A stretch of DNA of 64,000 nt from Corynebacterium vitaeruminis (GCF_001054325.1 NZ_JVVM01000010.1:1-64000), one strand, 5' to 3'. Shown: positions 8,308 through 19,388, numbered from the stretch's first letter. A program made the numbers and translations. Notes: generated by a model not told the origin, from the letters alone.

Positions 8308-8440
8308 GATGTCCATTGTGGCGTATGGGCTTGGAGCACACCCAATCACCGCTGCTCTGCCCCAACTCAAACTGACCTCGGACTCACCTCGAATCCGTGG
8401 TGTTCGAAAAAGTTTCACTGTGCCAATCCGCTGACTGACC

Positions 8441-8446
8441 TACCAT
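8441..8446 (+). promoter_or_regulatory. -10 box (TACCAT) of treZ
   Basis: TACCAT is followed by 7 nt and ATG 8454, the same hexamer and spacing as at the exonuclease gene. The ATG at 8445 lies inside the box and is therefore unlikely to be the start. Confidence 0.6.
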
Positions 8447-8453
8447 GGTGCCT

Positions 8454-10361
8454 ATGAGCAACTACCGAGTCTGGGCACCGTACGCTTCCGAAGTCCGTTT
8501 GCTGTTGGGCGATCCTGACGCGCCAGCGATTTTCGATATGCACCCAATCGCTGACGCCGCTGATGGCTACGACGCCAACTCTGGTTGGTTCGAAGCTGAT
8601 GTGGCACGCACGCCCGGAGATCGCTACGCATTTTCACTGCGGGCGCATGCGGGGTACGGCGCGCCTGACAGCGAATCGGGGGACGGCTCCTCCCCTAGCG
8701 TCGGTGACTGGACGATCCCGCTGCCGGATCCGCGTTCCCAGTCCCAGCCGGATGGTCCGCATGGTTTCTCCGAGGTCATTGACCTGGGCGCCTACAAGTG
8801 GAAGGACTCGGCCTGGTCGGGCCGTATTCTGCCGGGCGGTCTGATTTATGAGCTGCATGTGGGTACCTTCAGTGATTCCGGTGATTTCGCCGGTCTGGTG
8901 AATCACCTGGACCACCTGACTGAGCTGGGAGTGACGCACATTGAGCTCATGCCTGTGCAGCCTTTCGGCGGCGATCGAAACTGGGGCTATGACGGTGTGT
9001 CCTGGCACAGCGTGCACGAGGGCTACGGTGGCCCGCGCGGTCTGCAGAAGCTGATTGATGCGTGCCACAGCAAGGGTTTGGCCGTCATTCTTGATGTGGT
9101 CTATAACCACTTCGGCCCGGACGGCAACTACGTGGGATTTTTCGGCCCCTACACCTCTGGTGGTTCGACGGGTTGGGGTGAGGTTGTCAATCTCACTGGC
9201 GACAACTCTGATGAGGTGCGTGCGTACATTTTGGATGCGGTACGCCAATGGTTGGTGGACTACCACGTCGACGGCCTGCGCCTGGATGCGGTCCATGCCC
9301 TGCATGACGAGGGCGCATTCCACATTCTGGAACAGATGCAGGTTGTCGCAGACACAGTCGCAGCCGAGACTGGTATTCCCCGGTCCTTGATTGCAGAGTC
9401 CGACCAGAATGATCCGCGCTTGGTCCGCCCCCGCGCTGCCGGTGGATTTGGCCTCAACGCTCAGTGGGATGATGACGTCCACCATGCGCTGCACACGCTG
9501 GTCTCTGGTGAGGACCACGCCTACTACTCGGACTTTGGTTCGGTGGAAGCGCTAGCTAGTGCTTTGGAAACTGGCTTCTGGCATACCGGCTCAATGTCAA
9601 CGTTCCGCGGTCGTACTCACGGTCGCCCCTTTGACCTGTCCGTCCAGCCCATGCACGCTTTTGTGACGTACACGACCACGCATGATCAAACGGGTAACCG
9701 CGCAATCGGTGATCGTCCGTCCATGAACCTCACCCCGGCTCAGCAGGTACTAAAGGCAGCAGTTATCGCCTGTAGTCCTTTTACCCCGATGCTCTTCCAA
9801 GGTGAGGAATGGGGCGCTTCCACCCCGTTTGCGTTCTTCTGTTCCCATGAAGATCCGGAGCTGCAGCGGCTCACCCGCGAAGGACGTCTTCGTGAGTTCG
9901 CCCGTGCCGGGTGGAATCCAAAGGAGGTATCCGACCCATCGGATCCGGAGACCTTTAACCGCTCGAAGCTCAATTGGCAGGAGGTCTCGGAGGGCTCGCA
10001 CGCCACTATTCTGTCTGCCTACCGCGATCTCTTCGCGCTGCGGAAGTCTCACCCGTCTCTGCGCACTCCGTGGTCGGCATCTGTCGTGACCGAGTACGAC
10101 GAGGACAACCGTTGTCTCGTCGTGGTGCGCAGTCAAGACGAGCGCGAAGTTGGTGCCCGCAGCTCTGACGCCTTTGAAACTGTCGCTTTGGTAGCGAACT
10201 TCTCCGACGCTGAAACCAGCGTCAATCTCGACTCCGAGTTCGGTTCCGCGCACCTCCTGCACACCTTTGAAGGCGCAGCGGCCAGCATCGTCAACGACGA
10301 ATCTGCTGGCCCCGAAATTTCACTCCCGGCCTGGGGCTACGCTGTCATTTCGCTGAGCTAG
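8454..10361 (+). CDS. treZ: Malto-oligosyltrehalose trehalohydrolase
   Basis: A GH13 enzyme of 635 residues that hydrolyses maltooligosyl trehalose, the TreY product, releasing free trehalose. The N-terminal beta domain (residues 1-100, YRVWAPYASEVRLLLGD) is followed by the catalytic barrel with YELHVGTFS, GVTHIELMPV, GYDGVSW and LDVVYNHFGPDG. Catalytic residues are D278 (LRLDAVHAL), E315 (IAESDQNDPR) and D411 (THDQTGNRAIG). TreY and TreZ together convert glycogen-type glucan to trehalose, a stress protectant and, in mycolate-containing genera, a mycolate carrier. It lies about 3.5 kb from treY with its own leaderless promoter and is convergent with the 1247-residue gene. Confidence 0.95.
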   Translation: MSNYRVWAPYASEVRLLLGDPDAPAIFDMHPIADAADGYDANSGWFEADVARTPGDRYAFSLRAHAGYGAPDSESGDGSSPSVGDWTIPLPDPRSQSQPDGPHGFSEVIDLGAYKWKDSAWSGRILPGGLIYELHVGTFSDSGDFAGLVNHLDHLTELGVTHIELMPVQPFGGDRNWGYDGVSWHSVHEGYGGPRGLQKLIDACHSKGLAVILDVVYNHFGPDGNYVGFFGPYTSGGSTGWGEVVNLTGDNSDEVRAYILDAVRQWLVDYHVDGLRLDAVHALHDEGAFHILEQMQVVADTVAAETGIPRSLIAESDQNDPRLVRPRAAGGFGLNAQWDDDVHHALHTLVSGEDHAYYSDFGSVEALASALETGFWHTGSMSTFRGRTHGRPFDLSVQPMHAFVTYTTTHDQTGNRAIGDRPSMNLTPAQQVLKAAVIACSPFTPMLFQGEEWGASTPFAFFCSHEDPELQRLTREGRLREFARAGWNPKEVSDPSDPETFNRSKLNWQEVSEGSHATILSAYRDLFALRKSHPSLRTPWSASVVTEYDEDNRCLVVVRSQDEREVGARSSDAFETVALVANFSDAETSVNLDSEFGSAHLLHTFEGAAASIVNDESAGPEISLPAWGYAVISLS

Positions 10362-10370
10362 TCAGCCAGG

Positions 10371-13300
10371 CTAGTCCTCCGCGTCAGCGGCGTCTTCGGC
10401 CCCAGCAGCAGCTTCATCTCCAGCTGCTCCCTCAAACTCTCCCTCAGACTCCGCGGCGGCTGCAGTGTCAGCCTCAGCATCAGCGTCCGAAGCTGGCACT
10501 GGCCACGGCAGCTCGGTGACATCACCGTGAAGTACGTGAGCCACCAACGCATCTGCGATGAGAATATCGCTCATCACCAGAGTCGGCACCAGGTCTGCCA
10601 GCTGCGCCCACATCGGAATCAGCTCACGGACAGCGGCGACACTAGCGTCGGAGCTCTCAGCCTGAGTACGGGCCAGTACACGGGCAGCCACTGCAATAAG
10701 TAGAGACGTGCCCGGCACCAGAGTCCAGTGCAGCGAAGGATCATCCGCATCGATGCCGTCGAGCTTGTGGAAGCGCACATTGACCGCCTTGCGCAGTCGA
10801 GGCGATGCCTTCGACACTGTCTTGAAAAGCACCCGAGAGGCTGCGGCGAGTCGGGTCATCACACCGGATTCCACAATCTCAGCGCGATTGCGCACCACTT
10901 CGTAAATCGCAGTGAAGCGAGCGTCATCGTCGGTCAGTGGGCCCGGGACCATGCGGTAAGGATCAAAGACCTGCGACAAAATAGCGCTAGCCTGTGCTTC
11001 CGGCAGCGAGGTAATCTGCACTGAACTCTGGTCGATGGTGGCGGACTCTAAAGTGGTGTCCTGGCCGCTGGCGGCAATATCCAGCAGTCCCTGGCCACCA
11101 GTTGTGCGCAGGTAATCCAACTGTCGAGAACGGTCCACGCTCTCATCAGTGAGATCCGCCAGCGCTGCCAAAGCACCGAGCCACGGAACACGGCGACGTC
11201 CCGGCACCGGCTTGGTGGCGCTGAAGTCTCCCAGCACAAGTCCGGAGGCGATAAACATACCTGGCTGATCATCCAGCGCAATGACCGACCGATTCAACGC
11301 AGCCAGACCAGCGCGCGGTTCAGCACACAGGATGGCACCCAACATAGGTGCGGCCAGCAGCGGATTTGCCTGCGCCATCGCGGTTGCACGGCCAGCGCGC
11401 AGAGTCACCAGTAGCGTCCACAGACGTGCGAGCTGGTCCTGATTAAGCTCGCCCCACAGCTCCTGCGCGCGAGCAACGGGATTAGCGTCCTCGCTGCCGA
11501 GGTCGATAGCCTCCGCATCATCGACATGATGCAGAATGATCGACCCAGCCGCCGGCCACTGCGGGTGGCGTTCCTTTTCCACGCCGAGAGTCACCTGCGC
11601 GACGAATGGGCCAAGGCCGCGGAGCTCGTCGGGAAGCTCGCATTCGCCCTCTACGACTTCAAGAGCGACGGGTTCGCGCCACGGCTGACCTGCAGCCCAG
11701 AGCCACAGGGTCATCGGCAAGTGCGAAACATCGTCAGCGACATCAATCTCGATGATGTCAGTGGCTTCATCGTTGAAAGCAATCTGGCGGATGGCATCGC
11801 GGGAGGAAGCCTCCACCAGTGGTACAGACAGGCGCTTACGTCCCGTCACACGTGTCCAGTCCAAACTGATGCGCAGGGCCTTCAGCAGGGAGATACGGTC
11901 AGCGAACTTGCCAAACTCCGCATAGCCAGTATCGCCGAAACGCTTGATGGGGACCCGACAGATGTCGCGCTCACCGCTGGAAACTGCAACATGCGCATGG
12001 CGCAGCTCGCCTGGGGCATTGACGACAATCTTGCCGAAGGCATCGACACGCTTCGGACGGGTGACCAATGTAGTGGTGCGGCGGGCGACGGATTCGTCGG
12101 CAAGCGGGACCTCAAACTGCAGCGTACCTGGCGTGACCTGCAGCTGCAGCCATGCGCCTTCGTCGGTGGAAAGCTCGACGGTACCGGTGATTTCGTCCGC
12201 CCCGAGGCGCACGATGGCGGGCTCGGCGTCCAGCGGCTTGTCGCCCGAAACAACGCGGATGTCAGCGGGACTTAGACCATCGATGGTTGGGATGCGGAAG
12301 CCGTCGCCACCGCCGCTGTACGTGATCGTGAGGTCGGCCTGCTCGGCAATGGCGAAGTGCTTCTGGAAGCTGCGGCCGCGCGGATTGACCAGGCGGACCA
12401 CGAACTCGCCGACCCACGGATAGTCATCATCGGTAAGAATCTCGACTTCGCCGCCCGCGGCGGGTACCTCGAGGTCGTAAATCATGACGGAATCCGTGGT
12501 AAACGCACCGTAGCCGCCAAAATCGGTGACGATGGCACGCCAGGACTCGTCCTTACCGGACAGCGTCGGCGGGAACACTGCGACCGGCCCGCCGGCGTAA
12601 ACCGGGGTGCCGTAGGCGGACACCGTGCCGTCGAGACGCGCGTGCGGCATGGTCATTCGCGGCTGACGCTGTGGCGAAGCCGATCGAACTTCGCCCGCCA
12701 CGCCGGCGCGACGAACCTGAACTGCATGGACATCGCGGAGATCAATTTCAGCGACTTGCCACAGTTCCCAGTTAAATGGGCACGGATCCGACAGGAATGG
12801 CACCTCAGCACCCGTGACGGGGTCAACGAGTGTGGCATCGACCGGGTAGACCACCGTTGCGGATGTCGAGTGCAGCGATACCTTGTCCGTGACCGACTGC
12901 CCGTCGGCACCGAAGATGAGAATCGGGTCTTCAGTGCTAATCGCCGGGACTCGCCAGTGTTTCTCATCGCCGATTTCCACCAGCACATCGCGCACCGGCT
13001 CATCGATGGTCACCACCGGACGTGGCAGCGAATCCTGCAGCCCAACCACCGGCGTCGTTGCTACCGTGCCGCCGAAGGTGACGCGCCAAGTCCGTCCCGC
13101 CGGATCCAGCGGCGTCGGCAGCTGTACGCCAACGGTCTGCGTCAGCTCATCGAAGTACAGCTGCGGGCGGCCAGTCGTTGCCACCACGCCCACGGCTTCA
13201 CGACGATTCGCAGTACCCGCAGGACGCATACGCAATTCTTCGCGCGCAGCGGACACCAGAATGGGCGGCAGCCCCGCATCGAGCTGGCCAAGTTCTTCCC

Positions 13301-14114
13301 GAGCTTCCCAGTTGGCCGGATCAGCGGCGGTGGCAATGGTGTAACCCAGGGTTGCCTTGAACAACTTGTGCGTCTGGCGAGGTGCCGTCCTAGCCAGCTG
13401 GCGCAAGGCCAGCGGGTAAACACCATCCTCTGCCTCCGCGATTTCGGTCAGCAACCCCTCGAGTAGCGGATGAACCTTCGATAGCGCCTGCACCAGGTCA
13501 TTGGCCGAAGGGTTGGTCAGCTCCGCTACTCCGGCGAGTTCCTCACAGCGTTCGATAATCAGTGGCATCACCGACAGCTGTACACCCGCGTGCAGCAAAA
13601 GAACCTGTGCCGCCCGCTGCAGCTCATCCGAATCGGCCTGGTCGCTGTCGACGTCGTTAGGCAAACCAGCGTTGGCCAGCATTGTCGGCACTGTGGCGGC
13701 GAGGTGCGAGGTGAGCGCGCCGGTAGTGTCAGCGTCTGGATCCAGCTGCAGAGCAGCCGGCCAGTCCAGCCACATTTCGCTTGCCGACGCAACACGCGCG
13801 GCGCGGCCTACCAGCGAGGCGAGTGTGACCAGCGGATGATTGTCAACGACACTCTTCGCGGCCTCAATATCTGCAGCTGTACCACCGGCCAGATGGTGAG
13901 CCAGGAGGGTTCCCAGGAAGCGGTCGATGCGCTCGACCTCGTCCATCGACAGCCCTGACCAAACAAACAGTGGCTCAACCTTGGCCTGCGTGGCAGATTC
14001 CAGCAACCCCGGAATCCGGGTGGCCAGATCCTGCTCTGCAGCAGCCAGCCACATTTCGACAATCACTGTATTTTCCACTCGGACACCCTGGTCAACACTG
14101 CTTGCCCCAGTCAT
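10371..14114 (-). CDS. Very large protein of unknown function (1247 aa)
   Basis: I do not recognise a family. The first about 290 residues are Leu/Ala-rich and appear helical. Residues about 320-760 look beta-rich, as repeated sandwich-like segments (for example RTWRVTFGGTVATTPVVGL, DPILIFGADGQSVTDKV and PFLSDPCPFNWELWQVAEID). A second helical part follows. The tail is very acidic and Ala/Glu/Asp-rich (about the last 45 residues). There is no signal peptide, membrane segment or obvious catalytic motif, so it is probably cytoplasmic. AGGGAG lies 13 nt before ATG 14114. The gene stands alone, 106 nt downstream of ilvA on the same strand and convergent with treZ. Composition and frame use resemble the neighbours. 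From memory no such gene lies here in C. glutamicum. It may belong to a larger system whose partners are elsewhere. Confidence 0.85.
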   Translation of the reverse strand: MTGASSVDQGVRVENTVIVEMWLAAAEQDLATRIPGLLESATQAKVEPLFVWSGLSMDEVERIDRFLGTLLAHHLAGGTAADIEAAKSVVDNHPLVTLASLVGRAARVASASEMWLDWPAALQLDPDADTTGALTSHLAATVPTMLANAGLPNDVDSDQADSDELQRAAQVLLLHAGVQLSVMPLIIERCEELAGVAELTNPSANDLVQALSKVHPLLEGLLTEIAEAEDGVYPLALRQLARTAPRQTHKLFKATLGYTIATAADPANWEAREELGQLDAGLPPILVSAAREELRMRPAGTANRREAVGVVATTGRPQLYFDELTQTVGVQLPTPLDPAGRTWRVTFGGTVATTPVVGLQDSLPRPVVTIDEPVRDVLVEIGDEKHWRVPAISTEDPILIFGADGQSVTDKVSLHSTSATVVYPVDATLVDPVTGAEVPFLSDPCPFNWELWQVAEIDLRDVHAVQVRRAGVAGEVRSASPQRQPRMTMPHARLDGTVSAYGTPVYAGGPVAVFPPTLSGKDESWRAIVTDFGGYGAFTTDSVMIYDLEVPAAGGEVEILTDDDYPWVGEFVVRLVNPRGRSFQKHFAIAEQADLTITYSGGGDGFRIPTIDGLSPADIRVVSGDKPLDAEPAIVRLGADEITGTVELSTDEGAWLQLQVTPGTLQFEVPLADESVARRTTTLVTRPKRVDAFGKIVVNAPGELRHAHVAVSSGERDICRVPIKRFGDTGYAEFGKFADRISLLKALRISLDWTRVTGRKRLSVPLVEASSRDAIRQIAFNDEATDIIEIDVADDVSHLPMTLWLWAAGQPWREPVALEVVEGECELPDELRGLGPFVAQVTLGVEKERHPQWPAAGSIILHHVDDAEAIDLGSEDANPVARAQELWGELNQDQLARLWTLLVTLRAGRATAMAQANPLLAAPMLGAILCAEPRAGLAALNRSVIALDDQPGMFIASGLVLGDFSATKPVPGRRRVPWLGALAALADLTDESVDRSRQLDYLRTTGGQGLLDIAASGQDTTLESATIDQSSVQITSLPEAQASAILSQVFDPYRMVPGPLTDDDARFTAIYEVVRNRAEIVESGVMTRLAAASRVLFKTVSKASPRLRKAVNVRFHKLDGIDADDPSLHWTLVPGTSLLIAVAARVLARTQAESSDASVAAVRELIPMWAQLADLVPTLVMSDILIADALVAHVLHGDVTELPWPVPASDADAEADTAAAAESEGEFEGAAGDEAAAGAEDAADAED

Positions 14115-14220
14115 AGTGGGTGGACGCTCCCTTTCGCTACAAAGCTTGCTCGAAAAGATTCATTTGATTGGTGGACCTGGGAGGACTACCAGTGAGTTTT
14201 CCCAGATTGACTCCGCAAGT

Positions 14221-15516
14221 CTAGGTCAAAAAGTCATACTCTGGCGTGCCGGGAACCAGACGGCGGCACTTCAGCGGCGAGGCGTCCATGCGCGACAGCA
14301 ATTCATCGAGGTCAGAGGCACGACGCAGCTCAATACCGACAAGTGCTGCACCAGTTTCACGGTTGTTGCGCTTGAGGTACTCAAACTGCGAGATGTCGTC
14401 ATCGGGGCCGAGGACATCGCTGAGGAACATGCGCAGCTGACCCGGCTTCTGCGGGAAATTCACCAGGAAGTAGTGCTTAAGACCGCGGTAGACCAGTGAA
14501 CGCTCCATAATTTCGGCATAGCGCAGCACGTCGTTGTTACCGCCCGAAATGATGCAGACAACTACTTCATCCGGTTCGAACTGCATCTGCTCCAGAGCTG
14601 CCACGGACAGCGCACCGGCCGGCTCGGCGATGATGCCCTCGTTCTGGTAGAGATCCAGCTGCGCCTCACAGACCGCGCCCTCCGGCGCAATCATCGGATG
14701 AACGCGGTTGCGATTGGCCTCCAGGATGTGCCACGGCAGGTCACCAAAGCGGGCCACAGCAGCACCATCGACGAACGGATCGGTGTGTCCCAGTGTGATG
14801 GGGCCGTTGTTTTCCAGAGCTGCGCGCATGCATGCCGCACCTGCAGGCTCCACACCCATCACCTGCGTGTTTGGTGACATATCGGCCAGATAGGAAGTGA
14901 CACCGCTGAGCAAACCACCGCCACCGACCGGTACACAGATGGTGTCCAGGGTCAGCCCCTGGCCGGAGAGCTGCGCAATGATTTCAGCTGCGACAGTGCC
15001 CTGGCCAACGATGGTGTTGAAGGAGTCGAATGGCTCCACCATGGTGGCGCCTGTGCGCTGCGCGTCGGCGCGCGCTGCTGCGGCGGCCTCATCGAAGGAG
15101 TCTCCGACAACGACAATCTCAACGGCATCGCGGCCGTGGTATGCGATGCGGTCGCGCTTTTGCTTCGGCGTGGCATTGGGCACATAGATGCGCCCCTTGA
15201 TGCCAAGCTGACGACAGGCGTAGGCCACTCCCTGTGCGTGATTACCTGCGGAGGCCGCAACGACACCTGCAGCTCGCTCTTCCGCGGTGATCTGAACCAT
15301 CGCGTTGTAAGCGCCGCGAATTTTGTACGAGCGGACATCCTGGAGGTCTTCCCGCTTGAGGAACACCTTAGCGCCGGTGATTTCGGAAAGACGCGGGCTG
15401 AACTGCAGCGGAGTGGCCGCAATGACCGAAGAAATTCGTGCCTGCGCAATCTGGATATCGGCCGCGTGGACAAGTCGGCGTTCGGGCTGGGAAGCAGGCA
15501 CAGAATTCTCACTCAT
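14221..15516 (-). CDS. ilvA: Threonine ammonia-lyase (threonine dehydratase)
   Basis: A fold-type II PLP enzyme of 431 residues that deaminates L-threonine to 2-oxobutanoate, the first committed step of isoleucine synthesis. The PLP lysine is K65 in RSYKIRGAYN; SAGNHAQGVAYA and the phosphate-binding VGGGGLLSG loop follow. The C-terminal about 90 residues (HYFLVNFPQKPGQLRMFLSD onward) form one ACT-like regulatory domain. This is shorter than the two-ACT E. coli IlvA and similar to the C. glutamicum enzyme, which isoleucine inhibits. The gene appears leaderless, with TAGAGT 8 nt before ATG 15516. Confidence 0.95.
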   Translation of the reverse strand: MSENSVPASQPERRLVHAADIQIAQARISSVIAATPLQFSPRLSEITGAKVFLKREDLQDVRSYKIRGAYNAMVQITAEERAAGVVAASAGNHAQGVAYACRQLGIKGRIYVPNATPKQKRDRIAYHGRDAVEIVVVGDSFDEAAAAARADAQRTGATMVEPFDSFNTIVGQGTVAAEIIAQLSGQGLTLDTICVPVGGGGLLSGVTSYLADMSPNTQVMGVEPAGAACMRAALENNGPITLGHTDPFVDGAAVARFGDLPWHILEANRNRVHPMIAPEGAVCEAQLDLYQNEGIIAEPAGALSVAALEQMQFEPDEVVVCIISGGNNDVLRYAEIMERSLVYRGLKHYFLVNFPQKPGQLRMFLSDVLGPDDDISQFEYLKRNNRETGAALVGIELRRASDLDELLSRMDASPLKCRRLVPGTPEYDFLT

Positions 15517-15524
15517 GAGCTAAG

Positions 15525-15530
15525 ACTCTA
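15525..15530 (-). promoter_or_regulatory. -10 box (TAGAGT) of ilvA
   Basis: On the minus strand TAGAGT (15530-15525) is followed by 8 nt (CTTAGCTC) and ATG 15516. No leader region or attenuator is visible between dnaE and ilvA. Confidence 0.5.
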
Positions 15531-15572
15531 CTCGGTCGCATAACCGGTTGCGACAATCAGGGTCGCGATACG

Positions 15573-18500
15573 CTACCCCAAAATGCTGGCACCGATTGTT
15601 GCCTTCAAATCACCAATCAAGCTGGCATCACGGTCGACCCGCAAGTGCTCACCAAGAACCAAGGTGACATCAGAATCGCCGTCGACAAGCTTGAGGTAAA
15701 CGTCCGAGTCGCCGGGGTTGTCCAGCAGTACGGACTTCAGCTTGGCAATCATCTCCGGAGTGCACTGATCAGTACGCATGGTCAGACGCAGTGGCGCCGA
15801 CGTGGAGCCATTGCGGCCAAGATCCGGCAGCTTCAAGTCATCGCAGACCACACTCATGCGGTCATCGCGGTACTGAACGCGAGCACGAACAAGCACGATG
15901 GCGTCCTCAGCAATGCTGGTGGCAATCATTGCGTAGGTTCTCGCTAAAGCCATGATTTCCACGCGCGCGCCGTTGTGGTCCTCAATGCCGATAATCGCCC
16001 AGGGTTGACCGTTTTTATTCACACGACGGTCAACGCTGGAGACAATGCCACCGATAGTGATCTCGGTATTGTTAGCAACTTCTCCACTAACCACGGTGGT
16101 CAGCGCCGTATCAGTTTGCGCTGCCAGCGATTCCTCAAATCCGTCGAGCGGATGCCCAGAGACATAGAGGCCCAACATTTCTCGTTCCAAGGTGAGCTCG
16201 TGCTTACGCTCCCAGTTTTCATCGGGCACGCGGATCTCGAAGATGCTCTCCGAACCGGTGTCCTCATCCCCACCGAAGCCAGCGAACAGGTCGAACTGTC
16301 CCTTATCTGCAGCCTTCTTCGTCGACAGCACCGAGTCAATGGCTTCTTCGTGAATGAGCGCAAGCCCTTTTCGTGGGTGCCCGAGCGAGTCAAAAGCACC
16401 GGCCTTAATCAGCGATTCAGTGATGCGCTTGTTACATGGCAGCGTCTCAATCTTGTCCAAGTAATCCGAGAACGACGTGAACTTGCCCTTTTCCTCGCGC
16501 GTCTTCACAATCGACGCGACCACATCGTGGCCGACGTTGCGGATAGCGCCGAGGCCGAAGCGAATATCCTCACCGACCGGCTCGAAATCCATACCCGATT
16601 CATTGACATCCGGCGGCAACACCTTGATGCCCAGATGGCGACAGTCAGACAGGTAGATGGCCAGCTTATTCTTGTCATCTGCTACCGAGGTCAACAGCGC
16701 CGCCATGTACTCAGCGGTGTAGTTGGCCTTCAGATACGCGGTCCAGTAGGACACCAGGCCGTAGCCCGCCGCGTGGGACTTGTTAAACGCGTACGAGGCG
16801 AAGGGCAGAATAATGTCCCACAGTTTTTGGACCGCATCCTTGGAGAAACCATTTTCCAGCATGCCGCCTTCGAAGTTCACGAACTCCTTGGCCAGCACCT
16901 CGGGCTTCTTCTTACCCATGGCCTTACGGAAACCATCTGCTTGACCCGCCGTGTAGTTCGCCAGCTTCTGCGAGATCTTCATGATCTGCTCCTGGTACAC
17001 AATCAGGCCGTGCGTTTCTTCCAGGATTTCCTTCAGCTGTTCGTCCAGCTCCGGGTGGATGGCGTTGTAGGGCTTGCGACCATTCTTAATATCCGCGTAG
17101 TCAAAGTGCGCGTTCACGCCCATCGGGCCCGGACGGTATAGCGCCAGCGATGCGACAATGTCCTCGAAGCCCGTCGGTTGCATACGCTTGAGCAGCTCAC
17201 GCATGCCGCCACCATCAAGCTGGAACACACCGAGGGTGTCACCGCGCGACAGCAGCTCGTAGACCTTTGGGTCATCGGTCTCAAGCTCATCAAGCATAAT
17301 TGTCTCGTCCCGGTTGGACTTGATGTGCTCAATACAGTCACCGATAACCGTTAGGTTTCGAAGACCCAAGAAGTCCATCTTCAACAGACCAATGGCTTCA
17401 CATGCCGGGTAGTCCCAGCCGGTGATAATCGCACCGTCAGCCTGTCGTTTCCACATCGGGATGTGATCCAAGAGTGGCACCGACGCCATCACCACGGCAC
17501 AGGCGTGCACGCCGGTCTGCCTGACGACGCCCTCGAGACCACGAGCCGTCTCGTAAATTCGGGCCACATCCGGGTCGGCCTCAATAAGCTGCCGAACTTC
17601 GGCGGCCTCGCCGTAACGTGGGTGCTCCGGGTCGACGATACCGCTCAGCGGGATATCCTTAGCCATAATCGCAGGTGGCAGCGCCTTAGTAATGCGATCT
17701 GCAATCTGGTAGCCCGGCTGGCCGAACTGTACACGCGCCGAATCCTTCAGGGCCTGCTTAGTCTTCACCGTACCGAAGGTGACTACCTGCGCGACCTTGT
17801 CCTCGCCCCAGCGGTCGGCCGCATAGCGAATCATTTCATCGCGACGGCGGTCGTCGAAGTCGATATCGATATCCGGTGCGGACGGACGTTCTGGGTTCAG
17901 GAATCGCTCGAAGAGCAAACCGTGTTCAATCGGGTCAATATTCGTAATCCACGTCGCATACGCGACCAGGGAACCGGCAGCGGAACCACGCCCCGGACCG
18001 ACCTTGATGCCCACCTCGCGGGCATGACGAATCAGCTCCGCCACGATGAGGAAGTACGACGGGTATCCCTTACCGTCAATGACCTCAATCTCATACTCCG
18101 CGCGCCGGATGTACTCCTCCGGCACCTCGCGCCCCTCAAAGCGCTTGCGCAGCCCCTCCATCACGTTGTGATGGAGCCACGTCGTCGGTGTCTCCCCCTC
18201 CGGCACGTCGGCCTTCGGCATGCGGTCGTGCGGATGCTCTTCCCACAGCTCGTCGTAGTCCTCGACGCGCTCAGCGATGAGCAGTGTGTTATCGCAGGCA
18301 CCCGGGACTAGATGGTCCCAGGTAGCGCGCATTTCTTCAGCGGACTTAATGAAGTAGCCGTCACCGTCGAACTTAAAACGGTCCGGGTCATTGAGCGTCT
18401 TACCCGTCTGCACACAGAGCATGGCCTCGTGCGCTTTAGCTTGGTCACGGGTGACATAGTGGCAGTCATTAGTAACCAGCGGCGGCAGGTTCAGCTTCCG

Positions 18501-19130
18501 CCCAATCTCCAGCAGCTCACTACGCACACGAGTCTCAATATCCAGCCCGTGATCCATCAGCTCAAGGAAGTAATTTTCCTTACCGTAGATATCCTGCCAC
18601 ATACCGGCGGCCTGCAGAGCTTCGTCGAACTGCCCCAGACGCAGACGCGTCTGCACATCACCCGACGGACAACCAGTGGTCGCGATAATGCCTTCGGCGC
18701 GTTCCGCCACCAACTCGGCATCCATACGCGGGTACTTACTAATTTGCCCCTCATACGATGCCATCGACGACAGGTAGAACAGGTTCCGCAAACCCTGTGC
18801 ATTCGCAGCCAACATGGTCTGATGCAAGTAGGAACCGCGCCCCGAGACGTCATCGCGACGCTGATGCGGTTCACCCCACTGAATGCGCTTCTTATTAAAA
18901 CGGCTCTCCGGCGCCATATAGGCCTCAATACCGATAATGGGCTTGACGCCCTTGGACTTCATCTGCCGATAGAAAGCATTTGAGCCAAACATATTGCCGT
19001 GGTCGGTGACACCGACTGCAGGCATTCCCTGTCGCGCAACCTCGTCGGCAAGCAAATCGATCTTCGCCATGCCGTCAAGCATCGAGTACTCGGTGTGATT
19101 GTGGAGGTGCACGAAGGAGGAGTTAGCCAT
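15573..19130 (-). CDS. dnaE: DNA polymerase III alpha subunit
   Basis: The replicative polymerase subunit (DnaE1 type), 1185 residues. It opens with the PHP domain ([22 protein letters not shown]). The catalytic palm carries [15 protein letters not shown], with the acidic cluster D420-D422-D424, preceded by [15 protein letters not shown]. Then come the fingers ([26 protein letters not shown]), a helix-hairpin-helix region and a C-terminal OB fold ([20 protein letters not shown]). The start ATG 19130 is chosen over an upstream in-frame codon at 19181 because [15 protein letters not shown] is the family N-terminus and TACAAT lies 8 nt upstream. The gene lies directly upstream of ilvA on the same strand. 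Confidence 0.95.
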   Translation of the reverse strand: MANSSFVHLHNHTEYSMLDGMAKIDLLADEVARQGMPAVGVTDHGNMFGSNAFYRQMKSKGVKPIIGIEAYMAPESRFNKKRIQWGEPHQRRDDVSGRGSYLHQTMLAANAQGLRNLFYLSSMASYEGQISKYPRMDAELVAERAEGIIATTGCPSGDVQTRLRLGQFDEALQAAGMWQDIYGKENYFLELMDHGLDIETRVRSELLEIGRKLNLPPLVTNDCHYVTRDQAKAHEAMLCVQTGKTLNDPDRFKFDGDGYFIKSAEEMRATWDHLVPGACDNTLLIAERVEDYDELWEEHPHDRMPKADVPEGETPTTWLHHNVMEGLRKRFEGREVPEEYIRRAEYEIEVIDGKGYPSYFLIVAELIRHAREVGIKVGPGRGSAAGSLVAYATWITNIDPIEHGLLFERFLNPERPSAPDIDIDFDDRRRDEMIRYAADRWGEDKVAQVVTFGTVKTKQALKDSARVQFGQPGYQIADRITKALPPAIMAKDIPLSGIVDPEHPRYGEAAEVRQLIEADPDVARIYETARGLEGVVRQTGVHACAVVMASVPLLDHIPMWKRQADGAIITGWDYPACEAIGLLKMDFLGLRNLTVIGDCIEHIKSNRDETIMLDELETDDPKVYELLSRGDTLGVFQLDGGGMRELLKRMQPTGFEDIVASLALYRPGPMGVNAHFDYADIKNGRKPYNAIHPELDEQLKEILEETHGLIVYQEQIMKISQKLANYTAGQADGFRKAMGKKKPEVLAKEFVNFEGGMLENGFSKDAVQKLWDIILPFASYAFNKSHAAGYGLVSYWTAYLKANYTAEYMAALLTSVADDKNKLAIYLSDCRHLGIKVLPPDVNESGMDFEPVGEDIRFGLGAIRNVGHDVVASIVKTREEKGKFTSFSDYLDKIETLPCNKRITESLIKAGAFDSLGHPRKGLALIHEEAIDSVLSTKKAADKGQFDLFAGFGGDEDTGSESIFEIRVPDENWERKHELTLEREMLGLYVSGHPLDGFEESLAAQTDTALTTVVSGEVANNTEITIGGIVSSVDRRVNKNGQPWAIIGIEDHNGARVEIMALARTYAMIATSIAEDAIVLVRARVQYRDDRMSVVCDDLKLPDLGRNGSTSAPLRLTMRTDQCTPEMIAKLKSVLLDNPGDSDVYLKLVDGDSDVTLVLGEHLRVDRDASLIGDLKATIGASILG

Positions 19131-19138
19131 GAGTCCAG

Positions 19139-19144
19139 ATTGTA
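19139..19144 (-). promoter_or_regulatory. -10 box (TACAAT) of dnaE
   Basis: On the minus strand TACAAT (19144-19139) is followed by 8 nt (CTGGACTC) and ATG 19130. It is one substitution from the TATAAT consensus; a leaderless transcript is likely. Confidence 0.6.
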
Positions 19145-19388
19145 GACAATCCCCCGGACTGAACACGATTCCTTCGAACACTCCTGGCCAAATAGGTTTT
19201 ATCCAGCGCAGCTCTTATATCAGGACAGTTATAGCTAAAGACGTGTGCAACATCACCCCGCCACTTCCTTTACTTTCCAAAACCAGTCGACAATACTCAA
19301 CACCACAGTTCGTGAGGAAGTCCTCATGTTTTCTCTCGACCGCTAGCCCTTCTGTTAACTCCGAGCAAAGATTCGAAGGAGCAACACC

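Noticed and set aside
12357-13466. 369-codon plus-strand ORF opposite the large unknown gene
   Set aside because: Composition is Arg/His-rich as expected of an antisense frame of GC-rich coding DNA; the minus-strand frame has a clear protein-like pattern.
15975-18983. Long plus-strand ORFs opposite dnaE
   Set aside because: They lie wholly within dnaE and show antisense-type composition.
19326-19346. Six-codon ORF (MFSLDR) with GAGGAAG upstream, before the 54-codon gene
   Set aside because: It could be a leader peptide but is too short to separate from chance, and no attenuator structure follows.
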